Shown here: positions 44,926 through 55,457 of the stretch, in pieces
Layout: every line of letters starts with the position of its first letter
How positions within the stretch are numbered: position 1 is the stretch's first letter
Assembly (NCBI GenBank): GCA_016463225.1
Contig: JAEMRT010000008.1
Span: 1 to 64,000 of the forward strand
DNA from: Sphingopyxis sp.
Lineage (GTDB): Bacteria > Pseudomonadota > Alphaproteobacteria > Sphingomonadales > Sphingomonadaceae
Direction of reading: 5' to 3'
Length of the DNA: 64,000 bases
Position numbers and translations under genes: made by a program
Notes under the pieces: generated by a model
The model's input: only the letters and a program-made list of their open reading frames with translations
Database searches by the model: none
Told to the model about the DNA's origin: nothing

Positions 44926-46059
44926 ATGTTCGATAACGCCATACACGGCATCTGCCAGGACCGCTTCGCTGCCGTCCGCATGGGCATGGCAGCCAGCCTC
45001 GCCGCCGGAACCGACGTTGGCCTCTCCTTTTGCGCCACCGTCGACGGCGAAACGGTGGTCGACCTGTGGGGCGGCCATGCCGACGAAGGCAGGACGCGGC
45101 CGTGGCAGGCCGACACGATCATCAACGTCTATTCGACCACCAAGACAATGACCGCGCTCACCGCGCTCCTGCTCGCCGACCGCGGCGAGCTCGATTTCGC
45201 GGCGCCCGTCGCGCGCTACTGGCCCGAATTTGCCGCAAACGGCAAGGAGGCGATCACCGTCGCGCAGTTGATGAGCCACAGCGCCGGGCTGTCGGGCTGG
45301 GAAGCGCCGATGACGACCGAGGACTTCTACGACTGGGACAAGGCAACGTCGCTGCTCGCGGCGCAGGCGCCATGGTGGCAACCCGGCAGCGCACCCGGCT
45401 ATCACGCGATCACCCAGGGCTATCTGATCGGCGAGGTCGTGCGCCGGATCACCGGCAAATCGCTCGGCACGGTCTTTCGTGAGGAGATCGCCGAGCCGCT
45501 CGGCGCCGATTTCCACATCGGCCTGCCCGCGTCGGAGGACCAGCGCGTCGCCGACCTGATCCCGCCGCCCGAAACGCCCCGCGATTTTACCAGCGATATT
45601 CAGCGCAAGACCTTTACCAATCCCGGGATCGATGTGCTTGCAACGCGGACGCGCGCCTGGCGCGGCGCCGAAATCCCGGCGGCGGGGGGCACCGGCAACG
45701 CGCGCAGCGTCGCCGAAATCCATGCTTTGCTCGCCAATGGCGGCGTGGCAAAGGGCAAACGCCTCCTGTCCGAAGCGGGCTGTCGCAAGGCGCTGGAATT
45801 GCAGAGCGCCGGAACCGACCTGATACTGGGCATACCGGTGCGCTTCGGCATGGGTTTTGGCCTGCCCAGCGAACTCGTGCCGCTGCCCAATCCGAACACG
45901 ATATTCTGGGGCGGCTATGGTGGGTCGGTGATCATCATCGATATGGATGCCCGCGCGACGTACAGCTACGTCATGAACAAGATGAACAGCGGCCTGACCG
46001 GCGACACGCGCTCATTCGCGCTGATCGGGGCGATGTGGATGGCAATGGCGGCGCGCTAA
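44926..46059 (+). CDS. serine hydrolase of the class C beta-lactamase/esterase family
   Basis: 377 residues without a signal peptide, so cytosolic, in contrast to the two other family members in the window. The nucleophile motif is Ser70-Thr-Thr-Lys73 in NVYSTTKTMTAL. LMSHSAGLSGWE and GYHAITQGYLIGEVV provide the Tyr-x-x region, and the C-terminus has GGYGGSVIIIDMDAR. It resembles EstB-like esterases and the carboxylesterases of the beta-lactamase family. GGAGGAG lies ten bases before the chosen ATG; the ATG at 44890 is upstream of it. Its stop overlaps that of the convergent ProX-like gene. Confidence 0.87.
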   Translation: MFDNAIHGICQDRFAAVRMGMAASLAAGTDVGLSFCATVDGETVVDLWGGHADEGRTRPWQADTIINVYSTTKTMTALTALLLADRGELDFAAPVARYWPEFAANGKEAITVAQLMSHSAGLSGWEAPMTTEDFYDWDKATSLLAAQAPWWQPGSAPGYHAITQGYLIGEVVRRITGKSLGTVFREEIAEPLGADFHIGLPASEDQRVADLIPPPETPRDFTSDIQRKTFTNPGIDVLATRTRAWRGAEIPAAGGTGNARSVAEIHALLANGGVAKGKRLLSEAGCRKALELQSAGTDLILGIPVRFGMGFGLPSELVPLPNPNTIFWGGYGGSVIIIDMDARATYSYVMNKMNSGLTGDTRSFALIGAMWMAMAAR

Positions 46060-46553
46060 GCCTGCGCCGGAATCGCCGCGACGACCGGCGCATGGCCCCA
46101 ATGGCGCAGCAGATCGAGGATCGCCGCGCCCGCCATCGCGAGCGTCGCGGTGTTGCGGAGCGGGTGGACGTTGACCGGACTGGCGTCCGCCAGCGCAGCG
46201 TCGAGTACTACGGTGATGCTTCCCGGCGCGGCATTGATCGCGGCGAGCGGGGTCACCGATCCCGGCGATATGCCAAGCAGGCGCTCCATGTCCTCGGCTT
46301 TGCCAAAACTGACAGGTTTGCACCCGATCCCAGCCGGCAGCGCCTTCAGATTGACACGCGCATCGGACGGCACGGTGACCAGCCAAAAGGCACCGCCCCT
46401 GTCCTTCAGGAACAGATTTTTGGTATGCGCCCCCGGCATGGCGGCATGCACCGCATCGCTCTCGGCGACGGTGAACACCGCTTCATGTTCATGGGCGGCG
46501 AAGGGGATCGACAGCGCGCATAAGTCCGCCAGCAGCCCCGCTTCGCCGCGCAT
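46056..46553 (-). CDS. YbaK/ProX-like aminoacyl-tRNA deacylase
   Basis: A 165-residue protein of the prolyl-tRNA synthetase-associated editing family, which clears mischarged tRNA (for example Ala-tRNAPro) in trans. Visible elements are the MPGAHTKNLFLKD segment with the key lysine, FGKAEDMERLLGISPGSVTPLAA (read in parts, GSVTPL loop binding the aminoacyl end) and VNVHPLRNTAT. Specificity for Ala, Cys or Ser is not deducible. It stands 16 bases downstream of the VOC gene on the same strand. Confidence 0.88.
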   Translation of the reverse strand: MRGEAGLLADLCALSIPFAAHEHEAVFTVAESDAVHAAMPGAHTKNLFLKDRGGAFWLVTVPSDARVNLKALPAGIGCKPVSFGKAEDMERLLGISPGSVTPLAAINAAPGSITVVLDAALADASPVNVHPLRNTATLAMAGAAILDLLRHWGHAPVVAAIPAQA

Positions 46554-46569
46554 AAATCTTATCGGCCGC

Positions 46570-46947
46570 TCACAGGCGCTTCAGCGCGCACAGCTTGTTG
46601 CCGTCGGGATCGCGCAGATAGGCGAGGTAGAGCTGGCCGAAGCCACCTTCGCGGATGCCCGGCGGGTCTTCGATGCTGGTGCCGCCAGCGGCGACGCCGG
46701 CGTCATGCCACGCTTTCGCCTGATCGCCGTCTTCCATCGCAAAACCGATGGTGCAGCCATTGCCCGCGGTCGCCGGCTGACCGTCGATCGGCGGCGTCAC
46801 CAGAAACAGCCCGCCATTGTGCATATAGATCAGGCGGCCCTTGTCGTCCTCGATCCCCGGCTTGCCACCGATCGCCTGAAAGGTCGCGTCATAGAATTTC
46901 TTTGATTTTTCAATGTCGTTGCTGCCGACCATATTGTGGCTGTACAT
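46570..46947 (-). CDS. VOC family (glyoxalase/dioxygenase-like) protein
   Basis: A 125-residue single-module pair of the vicinal oxygen chelate fold. It opens YSHNMVGSNDIEKSKKFYDATF with His as first metal ligand and ends YLRDPDGNKLCALKRL with the RDPDGN motif. The function could be isomerase, epimerase or resistance-type binding; nothing in the sequence decides. It forms a short unit with the ProX-like gene and follows purU by 51 bases on the same strand. Confidence 0.88.
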   Translation of the reverse strand: MYSHNMVGSNDIEKSKKFYDATFQAIGGKPGIEDDKGRLIYMHNGGLFLVTPPIDGQPATAGNGCTIGFAMEDGDQAKAWHDAGVAAGGTSIEDPPGIREGGFGQLYLAYLRDPDGNKLCALKRL

Positions 46948-46998
46948 CGCTCTCTCCTCTTTTCGTTGCGAATCAATACCGATGTTCTGCCAGCCTTG

Positions 46999-47859
46999 TC
47001 AGCGGAACACCACCGTCTTGCGCCCGTCGATCAGAACTCGCTGTTCGGCGACCCAGCGCACCGCTTTCGCCAGCACCTGCGCCTCGACATCGCGGCCGAT
47101 GCGGATCAGATCCTCGACGCTATCGCGGTGATCGACGCGTTCCACCGCCTGTTCGATGATCGGGCCTTCGTCGAGGTCGCTGGTCACAAAATGCGCCGTC
47201 GCGCCGATCAGCTTGACGCCGCGTTCCTGCGCCCGGTGATAGGGCTTCGCGCCCTTGAACCCGGGCAGAAAACTGTGGTGGATATTGATGCAACGCCCCG
47301 CCAGTTTCGCCGACATGTCCTGCGACAACACCTGCATATAGCGCGCCAGCACGAGATAATCGGCGCCGCTGCGCGCCATCAGGTCGAGGATGCGTTCTTC
47401 CTGTTCGGCGCGATTGGCGTCGCTGACCGGGAAATGGTGGAACGGCACCCCGTGCCATTCGCTCAGCCGCCGCTGATGTTCATGGTTCGACACCACCGCC
47501 ACAATGTCGATCGCGAGGTTGCCGGTCGACCAGCGGTGGAGCAGGTCGTTAAGGCAATGGCTGCCCTGCGACACCGCAATGACGAAGCGCGGCTTCGCGG
47601 CGCTGTCACTGATCCGCGCGTCCATCGCAAAGCGGTCGACGGTCGGCGCGAACGCCGCCTGCACCCCGGCGAGGTCACCCGGAAAGCGCGGACCCGCGCC
47701 GCGAAAGGCGACGCGCATGAAGAAGCGTCCTGAATCGAGGTCGGCATATTGCTGGCTATCGAGGATGAAGCCGTCGCGCTCGGCGAGCAGCCCGGTCACG
47801 GCGGCGACGATACCGACCGCATCGACGCAGCTGAAGGTCAGGACATAAGGTCCGGTCAA
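46999..47859 (-). CDS. purU: formyltetrahydrofolate deformylase
   Basis: Hydrolyses 10-formyl-THF to formate and THF, balancing one-carbon pools. A TTG start with GGAGG six bases before gives 286 residues; a longer frame to 47916 runs into a repeat element. An N-terminal ACT domain (about 1-80, LTFSCVDAVGIVAAVTGLL) precedes the formyltransferase-like hydrolase domain with NIHHSFLPGFKGAKPYHRA (catalytic Asn/His) and AHFVTSDLDEGPII (Asp). With fghA and adhC it makes a formate-producing set. Confidence 0.93.
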   Translation of the reverse strand: MTGPYVLTFSCVDAVGIVAAVTGLLAERDGFILDSQQYADLDSGRFFMRVAFRGAGPRFPGDLAGVQAAFAPTVDRFAMDARISDSAAKPRFVIAVSQGSHCLNDLLHRWSTGNLAIDIVAVVSNHEHQRRLSEWHGVPFHHFPVSDANRAEQEERILDLMARSGADYLVLARYMQVLSQDMSAKLAGRCINIHHSFLPGFKGAKPYHRAQERGVKLIGATAHFVTSDLDEGPIIEQAVERVDHRDSVEDLIRIGRDVEAQVLAKAVRWVAEQRVLIDGRKTVVFR

Positions 47860-47889
47860 ATGCTTCCTCCCACCCAAACAGGGCTTTCC

Positions 47890-48060
47890 GACGGCCTCTC
47901 CCATCGGGAGAGGCAACGAGACTTGGCAGCTTGCTGCCTAGTCGCAGTGGCGAGGGGTTCGGCGCGGCCGGCCGATGGACCTCAACCCCTCATCCAACTC
48001 CACCTAACCGGCACAGCCGCTAAGGCTCAGTATCCTTCTCCCCATGGGAGAAGGGAGCAA
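47890..48060. repeat. intergenic repeat, family E copy 2
   Basis: Carries the family E core (GGCAACGAGACTTGGCAGCT onward to CTAGTCGCAG) with a CTCTCCC/GGGAGAG hairpin in front and a CTTCTCCC/GGGAGAAG hairpin behind. The core matches copy 1 at most positions. It fills the gap between purU and the adhC stop. Confidence 0.85.
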
Positions 48061-48065
48061 CGTCC

Positions 48066-49178
48066 TCAGTATACCACCACGCTCCTGATGCTTTCCCCCG
48101 CATGCATCAAATCGAAGCCCTTGTTGATATCCTCCAGCCCCATGACATGGGTGATCATCGGGTCGATCTCGATCTTGCCGGTCATGTACATGTCGACGAT
48201 CTTCGGCACATCGGTGCGGCCCTTGGCGCCGCCGAACGCGGTGCCGCGCCAGTTGCGCCCGGTGACGAGCTGGAACGGACGCGTCGCAATCTCCTTGCCC
48301 GCCTCGGCGACGCCGATGATGATCGAGGTGCCCCAGCCGCGGTGGCAGGCCTCGAGCGCGGTGCGCATCACTTCGGTATTGCCCGTGGCGTCGAAGGTGT
48401 AGTCGGCGCCGCCGTCGGTCAGCTGGACGATCGCGGCGACCGTGTCCTCGCGGCTCATGCCCCTGGTGTTGAGGAAGTCGGTCATGCCGAACTTGCGGCC
48501 CCATTCCTCGCGGTCGGGGTTGATGTCGACGCCAATGATCCTGTTAGCGCCGGCCAAACGAGCGCCTTGGATCACGTTGAGCCCAATGCCGCCGAGCCCG
48601 AAGATGACGACGTTGTCGCCGACCTGAACCTTGGCGGTGTTGATCACCGCGCCGACCCCGGTGGTCACGCCGCAGCCGATGTAGCAGCTCGACTGGAAGG
48701 GCGCGTCCTGACGGATCTTCGCGACCGCGATCTCGGGCAATACGGTGAAGTTCGAGAAGGTCGAGCAGCCCATATAGTGGAAGATCGGCTGGCCCTTGTA
48801 CGAAAAGCGCGTCGTGCCATCGGGCATCAGCCCCTTGCCCTGCGTCGCACGGATCGCGGTGCAGAGGTTGGTCTTGCCCGACAGGCAGCTTTTGCACTGA
48901 CGGCATTCGGGGGTGTAGAGCGGGATGACATGGTCGCCGGGAACGACGCTGGTCACGCCGGCGCCAACCTCGCGCACGATGCCGGCGCCCTCATGTCCGA
49001 GCACGCTCGGGAAGATGCCCTCGCTGTCGAACCCGTCGAGCGTATAGGCATCGGTGTGACAGATGCCCGTCGCCATGATCTCGACCAGCACCTCGCCCGC
49101 CTTCGGACCCTCCAGGTCCAACTCCACAATCTCGAGCGGCTTCTTGGCTTCGAACGCAACGGCGGCGCGGGTCTTCAT
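48066..49178 (-). CDS. adhC: S-(hydroxymethyl)glutathione dehydrogenase (class III ADH)
   Basis: A 370-residue zinc-dependent dehydrogenase oxidising the formaldehyde-glutathione adduct to S-formylglutathione with NAD. Catalytic zinc ligands are in [16 protein letters not shown] and the later [12 protein letters not shown] (Cys). The structural zinc cysteines are in [15 protein letters not shown], and the NAD loop is [20 protein letters not shown] precedes the ATG. It is followed downstream by purU and fghA on the same strand but separated by repeats and other genes, so cotranscription is uncertain. Confidence 0.97.
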   Translation of the reverse strand: MKTRAAVAFEAKKPLEIVELDLEGPKAGEVLVEIMATGICHTDAYTLDGFDSEGIFPSVLGHEGAGIVREVGAGVTSVVPGDHVIPLYTPECRQCKSCLSGKTNLCTAIRATQGKGLMPDGTTRFSYKGQPIFHYMGCSTFSNFTVLPEIAVAKIRQDAPFQSSCYIGCGVTTGVGAVINTAKVQVGDNVVIFGLGGIGLNVIQGARLAGANRIIGVDINPDREEWGRKFGMTDFLNTRGMSREDTVAAIVQLTDGGADYTFDATGNTEVMRTALEACHRGWGTSIIIGVAEAGKEIATRPFQLVTGRNWRGTAFGGAKGRTDVPKIVDMYMTGKIEIDPMITHVMGLEDINKGFDLMHAGESIRSVVVY

Positions 49179-49208
49179 GGGCTTGGTCTCCTCAATGTCG
49201 CTTGGCTA

Positions 49209-50588
<1,380 letters not shown>

Positions 50589-50649
50589 GGCGGCGCTATA
50601 GAAGACGCACCGCGGTTGCGATAGGACATCAGCCCCGTTTTTTTGTACC

Positions 50650-51264
50650 CTACACCGGATAGGTCCAGGTCGTGTCGCGCGCGAAATTCTCTGCCGCGAA
50701 ATCCCAGTTGAGCAGCTCATCGACCACCGCGTCGACATAAGCGGGGCGCAGATTCTTGCGGTCGATATAATAGGCATGTTCCCACACGTCGATCACGATG
50801 AGCGGCTTGATCCCGAGGGTCAGCTCGGTGCCGGCGTCGTGCGTGTCGGTCACCGACAGCGTGCCGTCGCGCGACACCAGCCACGCCCAGCCCGATGCGA
50901 AATGATTGACCGCGGTTTCCTTGAGCTTCTTTTTCAGATCGTCGAGCGACCCGAAATCGCGGGTGATCGCGGTGAGCAGATCGCCTTCGGGCGCGGTCTT
51001 GTCGGGGCTCAGGCTGTTCCAGTAAAAGGCATGGTTCCACGACTGGGCGGCGTTGTTGAACAGGCCCTTGTTGCCCGCGCCCTCGGCATGGTGGACGATT
51101 TCCTCGAGCGGCTTGTCGGCGAGTTCGGTACCCTCGATCGCGGCATTGACCTTGTCGACATAGGCCTTGTGATGCTTGCCATGATGCGTCGCGAGCGTGT
51201 CGGCCGAAATATGCGGCTCGAGCGCGTCCTGCTTGTAGGGCAGCGGGGGAAGAGCGATCGTCAT
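50650..51264 (-). CDS. sodB: superoxide dismutase (Fe/Mn family)
   Basis: A 204-residue cytosolic SOD. Metal ligands are His28 in ATHHGKHHKAYV, His78 in SWNHAFYWNSL, then Asp and His in DVWEHAYYID. GHHH-type spacing and the Fe-specific NNAAQSWNH segment favour iron. It removes superoxide in the cytosol. GGAGA precedes the ATG by about eight bases. It is flanked by the serine lyase (62 bases) and, upstream, by a family A palindrome. Confidence 0.95.
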   Translation of the reverse strand: MTIALPPLPYKQDALEPHISADTLATHHGKHHKAYVDKVNAAIEGTELADKPLEEIVHHAEGAGNKGLFNNAAQSWNHAFYWNSLSPDKTAPEGDLLTAITRDFGSLDDLKKKLKETAVNHFASGWAWLVSRDGTLSVTDTHDAGTELTLGIKPLIVIDVWEHAYYIDRKNLRPAYVDAVVDELLNWDFAAENFARDTTWTYPV

Positions 51265-51353
51265 GGCAGTCTCCGTTGTTTTTCAGAGGGGATGAGGGCT
51301 GTAACTCGGTATCGGGGCGGCGGGTTGCAATGTTTGGGCGGGGAATTTTTCTT

Positions 51354-51437
51354 CTCGTCATTGCGCGCGAAGCGAAGCAATCCAGAGTGCGCGTAAACAG
51401 CTCTGGATTGCTTCGCTTCGCGCGCAATGACGGCGAG
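51354..51437. repeat. intergenic palindromic repeat, family A copy 2
   Basis: Arms 51354-51387 and 51401-51437 are inverted copies of CTCGTCATTGCGCGCGAAGC GAAGCAATCCAGAG, with a 13-base centre. The same core as 15807-15890. It ends three bases before the ligase stop codon. Confidence 0.92.
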
Positions 51438-51439
51438 AT

Positions 51440-53020
51440 TTACGTCACCATCGCCAGCAAAGTCGCAATCCGGTCGGCCTCCTCGGCAGGCTTGTCGCGG
51501 CGGATGCGCGAAATGCGCGGGAAGCGCATCGCCAGCCCAGATTTGTGGCGCTTGCTGCTATGGATCGAATCGAACGCGACTTCGAGCACCAGCGACTTTT
51601 CGACCTCGCGCACCGGCCCGAAGCGGTTGAGCGTGTTGTCACGCACGAACTTGTCGAGCCATTTCAGCTCCTCGTCGGTAAACCCCGAATAGGCTTTGCC
51701 GACGGGCAATAATTCGCCCGCGTCGGACCAGCAGCCGAACGTATAATCCGAATAGAAGCTCGCGCGGCGCCCATTGCCGCGCTGCGCGTACATCATCACA
51801 CAATCGGCGGTGAGCGGGTCGCGCTTCCATTTGTACCAGAGGCCTGCGCGCCGCCCCGCCACATAAGGCGCATCGCGGCGCTTGAGCATCACCCCCTCGA
51901 TCGCGGCATCGCGCGCACCCGCGCGGCGGGTCGCAAGGTCGTCGAAATCCTTGGCGTCGATCACTTGCGACAGGTCGAAATGGCTATCGGCGAGCCGCGG
52001 TACGAACGCCTCCAATTGCCGCCGCCTTTCGGTCCACGCGAGAGGGCGCAGATCATTGCCATCGACCGCGAGCAGATCGTACACGCGCACGAACGCCGAC
52101 GATTCGGCGAGCATCTTTTTCGATACGGTCTTGCGCCCAAGCCGCTGTTGCAGCGCATTGAAGCTCGCGGCTTCGCCCCCCTGCACATCACCGCGCACGA
52201 GCAGTTCGCCGTCGATCACCGCATCCTGATCAAACGCCGCGACCAGTTCGGGGAACGCCGCGCTGATCTCCTCGCCGCCGCGGCTGTAGATGCGGGTCTG
52301 GCCGCCGCCCCCACTGCCACCGCGCACGATCTGAACGCGGATGCCGTCCCATTTCCACTCGGCGGCATAGTCGGCGAGATCGACGGCCGCGTCCTCCAGC
52401 GGATGCGCGAGCATGAAGGGGCGAAAGAAGGCGACGTCGGCGAGGTCGGGGCGGTCCGCCCTTCCCTCGCCCCATGCGAACAGCGGTGCATAGGGCGGCG
52501 CGATCGCGTGCCACAGCTCCTCGACATCGTCGACAGGCACGTCGAACGCTTGGGCAAACGCCTGTTTGGCGAGCCGCGCCGACACCCCGACCCGCATCCC
52601 GCCAAGCGCGAGCTTGAGCAAGGCATAGCGCCCGTCGGCATCAAGGCGGTCGAGGAGCGAAGCAAGGATTTCAGGGGCGGTGGCGCGCGTGGTGGCGGAG
52701 AGAGCGTCGACCGCGGCCGCCACCGTGAGGTCTGCTTGTGCGCCCGGTGCGTCGGGCCACAGCAGCGCCGCCGTCTCGGCCGTATCGCCAACGAAGTGCC
52801 GCGACAGCCGGAACAATTCCTCGTCGATCCGCGTCGCGAGCAATGTCCGCACCATCGCCGATTTCACCGCGGGGAAATCCAAACTCTCGGTCAGCGCCGC
52901 GATCGCCCAGCCGCGATCGGGATCAGGGGTGTGCGTCAGATAATCGGCGATCAGCGCCAGCTTGCTGTTGCGCGAGCGCGTATAAATAAGTCGGTCGATC
53001 AAGGCGGCAAAAGCCTTCAC
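51440..53020 (-). CDS. ATP-dependent DNA ligase of the cisplatin-response/Lhr-associated type
   Basis: A 526-residue ligase. After an N-terminal helical DNA-binding domain (about 1-200) comes the adenylation core with nucleophile Lys223 in EWKWDGIRV. IDGELLVRG, EGVMLKRRDAPY and WYKWKRDPL follow as motifs III-V, then an OB domain. It is the partner of the MBL exonuclease in a conserved bacterial damage-repair set that often includes an Lhr-type DEXH helicase and a PdeM phosphoesterase; those two are not seen here. The GTG start overlaps the exonuclease stop as GTGA. Confidence 0.9.
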   Translation of the reverse strand: MKAFAALIDRLIYTRSRNSKLALIADYLTHTPDPDRGWAIAALTESLDFPAVKSAMVRTLLATRIDEELFRLSRHFVGDTAETAALLWPDAPGAQADLTVAAAVDALSATTRATAPEILASLLDRLDADGRYALLKLALGGMRVGVSARLAKQAFAQAFDVPVDDVEELWHAIAPPYAPLFAWGEGRADRPDLADVAFFRPFMLAHPLEDAAVDLADYAAEWKWDGIRVQIVRGGSGGGGQTRIYSRGGEEISAAFPELVAAFDQDAVIDGELLVRGDVQGGEAASFNALQQRLGRKTVSKKMLAESSAFVRVYDLLAVDGNDLRPLAWTERRRQLEAFVPRLADSHFDLSQVIDAKDFDDLATRRAGARDAAIEGVMLKRRDAPYVAGRRAGLWYKWKRDPLTADCVMMYAQRGNGRRASFYSDYTFGCWSDAGELLPVGKAYSGFTDEELKWLDKFVRDNTLNRFGPVREVEKSLVLEVAFDSIHSSKRHKSGLAMRFPRISRIRRDKPAEEADRIATLLAMVT

Positions 53021-54030
53021 GCCTCCTCCTCCAGATCGCGGCCGACCAAATGTAGCGCGCGCGCCTTGCGTTGATGCAGTTCGCACCAGCGTAGCAGGCC
53101 GTCCTCGCTGCCGTGGGTGATCCACGTCTCGCTGGGGTTTACCTCCGCAATCGTCGTCGTCAGCTCGTCCCAGTCGGCATGGTCTGAAATCACCAGCGGC
53201 AGTTCGACCATCCGCTGCCGCGCGCGCTGGCGAACCCGCATCCACCCCGACGCCATCGCGGTGACCGGATCGGGCAATCGCCGCGACCAGCGGTCGTTCA
53301 GCGCCGATGGCGGTGCGACGATGATCTGCCCCGCCATCTCGGCCTTGTCGGTCTCGCTGACCAGCCGCAGCTCGCCCAGATCGACGCCATGCGCGGCGTA
53401 AAGCGCGCACATTTTTTCCATCGCGCCGTGGATATAGATGGGCGCGTCCCATCCGGCGGCGCGGAGCTCCGCCATCACGCGCTGTGCTTTGCCCAGCGCA
53501 TAGGCGCCGACCAGCACGCAGCGATCGGGTTCGGCGCGCACCGCGCCGATCAGCTTGGCGATCTCATCTGACGTGGGAGGGTGGCGGAATACCGGCAGGC
53601 CGAAGGTCGCCTCGGTGATGAAGATGTCGCACGGCACGACCTCGAACGGCGCGCAGGTCGGGTCGGGGCGGCGTTTGTAATCGCCGGTGATGACGATCCG
53701 CTCGCCCGCATATTCCATCAGGATCTGCGCGCTGCCCAGCACATGTCCCGCCGGAAAAAAGCTGAAGCGCACCCCGCCGCGCTCGAAACCGTCGCCATAG
53801 CCAAACGCCTGATTATGGCTCGCCTCGACATCGACGCCGTACCGCAGCGCCATGATCGCCAGCGTTTCGGGGGTCGCAAATACCGACCCGTGGCCGCTCC
53901 GCGCATGGTCGGCATGGCCGTGAGTGACCGCCGCGCGCTCGACGGCGCGCGACGGATCGATCCACAGGTCGGCGGGCTTCACATACAGCCCGTGCGGATG
54001 CGGTTCGAGCCAGGGCGTTGCCTTTGCCAT
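53017..54030 (-). CDS. ligase-associated metallo-beta-lactamase-fold DNA exonuclease
   Basis: A 337-residue MBL-fold nuclease related to the beta-CASP/SNM1 group. The metal motif is THGHADHARSGH (His37, His39, Asp41, His42), with later ligands in FFPAGHVLGSAQI and ISDHADWDEL. It processes DNA ends so that the adjacent ligase can seal them, by family precedent. It overlaps the ligase by four bases and the UdgX gene by one (TGATG), so the whole block is one transcription unit. Confidence 0.9.
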   Translation of the reverse strand: MAKATPWLEPHPHGLYVKPADLWIDPSRAVERAAVTHGHADHARSGHGSVFATPETLAIMALRYGVDVEASHNQAFGYGDGFERGGVRFSFFPAGHVLGSAQILMEYAGERIVITGDYKRRPDPTCAPFEVVPCDIFITEATFGLPVFRHPPTSDEIAKLIGAVRAEPDRCVLVGAYALGKAQRVMAELRAAGWDAPIYIHGAMEKMCALYAAHGVDLGELRLVSETDKAEMAGQIIVAPPSALNDRWSRRLPDPVTAMASGWMRVRQRARQRMVELPLVISDHADWDELTTTIAEVNPSETWITHGSEDGLLRWCELHQRKARALHLVGRDLEEEA

Positions 54031-55457
54031 CAGGCCGCGAGCTTCTGCGCCCGCGCCAGATCGGCGACGAACGCCGCACGCTCGGCCGCGGCGCGCGCTC
54101 GATCGGGCAGGCGGAACAGAAAGGAGGGATGGATCGTCGCGATCAGTTTTGTACCTCCGGCGAGTTCATGCACCACGCCGCGCATCGAGGTAACGCGCAT
54201 GCTCTTGCCCGTCACCCCGCGCAGCGCGCTGCCGCCGAGCGTAACGATAAGGTCGGGCTGCACCAGCGCGCGCTCCTTGTCGAGCCACCAGCGGCAGATG
54301 TCGATCTCGCCCGTCGTCGGGTTCTGGTGCAGGCGCCGCTTGCCGCGCGGTTCGAATTTGAAATGCTTGACCGCGTTGGTCAGGAACAATCGCTGCCGAT
54401 CAAGACCGGCTTCGTCGAGCGCCTCGTTCAGCACCTGCCCCGCGGGGCCAACGAACGGCCGCCCTTCCAGATCCTCGCGGTCGCCGGGCTGCTCGCCGAC
54501 CAGCATGATGCGCGTCGCCGCCGGGCCTTCGCCGACCACCGACTGCGTCGCGTTGCAATGGAGCGGGCAGCGCGTGCAGCCGCCAACCGCGCGGGCGAGA
54601 TCGTCCAGCGTATCTATCTCATCAGTCAGGGCCAGAACTTCAGGCACGCGCGTTCGCCATTTGTCGGTTTGCGGGTTTGCTAGCGAAACGGCGGTCTCGC
54701 GCATCCGTTCCACCCGCGCCGCGGCGCCCGCGAGCAGCGGCGCGATATCCTGCGCCTCGGGCAGGTTCTTCCAATATTTCTTGGGCATTTCGGCGCGCAT
54801 TGCGTCGATCTTGACCCGCGCCGGGTTGAAGATCGCGCCATAATAGGTGCGCCATTGATCCTCGACGACGTCGCTGTCGGGTACTTCGTCTTTTGTCCCA
54901 CCCGCTCCATAAGTCAGCGTCTCGTCGTGCCAGATCGCCCGCGCGTCGGGGGTGACGATCGCCCAGTCCATGCCGTAAAAGCGGCGCTGAAAGAAGGGCG
55001 CGGTCAGCCGCAGGATATAGTGGTCGGGTTCGAACCACGCCGCAAACCGCTCGCGCCCCGCTTCCTTCCCCAAGCGCCGGAAGCGCACGAAGGCGTGCAT
55101 CTTGTGAATGTCGCGGCGGATCGCCTTGTCGGTTTTGCTGAGCCAGTCGATATCGGGATCGGTGCGCCGCGCCAGCAGCTGCCGGTCGCGCAGCGCGCGC
55201 CAGACGATGCGATATAGCCGCGCCGGCACCCCGGCATCGCGGTGGCAGATCACCCGATCGGCCATGGCGAGCAATTCACGCGGCAGCGACACGGCGCCGC
55301 CCAATGTGGACGGCGCCGCGTCCCCGAACAGCGACGCTCCTTCATCGACACCGCGCCAGCTAACATCCTCCGGCCGCACGCCACCCGCCAGCAAAGCGCG
55401 CGCAGCATCGCGCCATTCGGCAAAATCGCCGGGACGGGCGAGCACGACCTCCCTCAT
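54030..55457 (-). CDS. udgX: UdgX-type uracil-DNA binding protein fused to a DUF4130 domain
   Basis: 475 residues in two parts. The N-terminal about 1-260 is the DUF4130/TIGR03915 DNA-metabolism domain (DIDWLSKTDKAIRRDIHKMH, then FEPDHYILRLTAPFF). The C-terminal uracil glycosylase domain has 4Fe-4S cysteines 294, 297, 301 and 388, motif GEQPGDREDLEG at 321, the R-loop KRRLHQNP with His377, and HPSFLFR. In UdgX the R-loop histidine becomes covalently linked to DNA after uracil excision, giving a tight seal. It overlaps the radical SAM gene as ATGA and is encoded directly downstream of it, the standard pair. Confidence 0.93.
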   Translation of the reverse strand: MREVVLARPGDFAEWRDAARALLAGGVRPEDVSWRGVDEGASLFGDAAPSTLGGAVSLPRELLAMADRVICHRDAGVPARLYRIVWRALRDRQLLARRTDPDIDWLSKTDKAIRRDIHKMHAFVRFRRLGKEAGRERFAAWFEPDHYILRLTAPFFQRRFYGMDWAIVTPDARAIWHDETLTYGAGGTKDEVPDSDVVEDQWRTYYGAIFNPARVKIDAMRAEMPKKYWKNLPEAQDIAPLLAGAAARVERMRETAVSLANPQTDKWRTRVPEVLALTDEIDTLDDLARAVGGCTRCPLHCNATQSVVGEGPAATRIMLVGEQPGDREDLEGRPFVGPAGQVLNEALDEAGLDRQRLFLTNAVKHFKFEPRGKRRLHQNPTTGEIDICRWWLDKERALVQPDLIVTLGGSALRGVTGKSMRVTSMRGVVHELAGGTKLIATIHPSFLFRLPDRARAAAERAAFVADLARAQKLAA

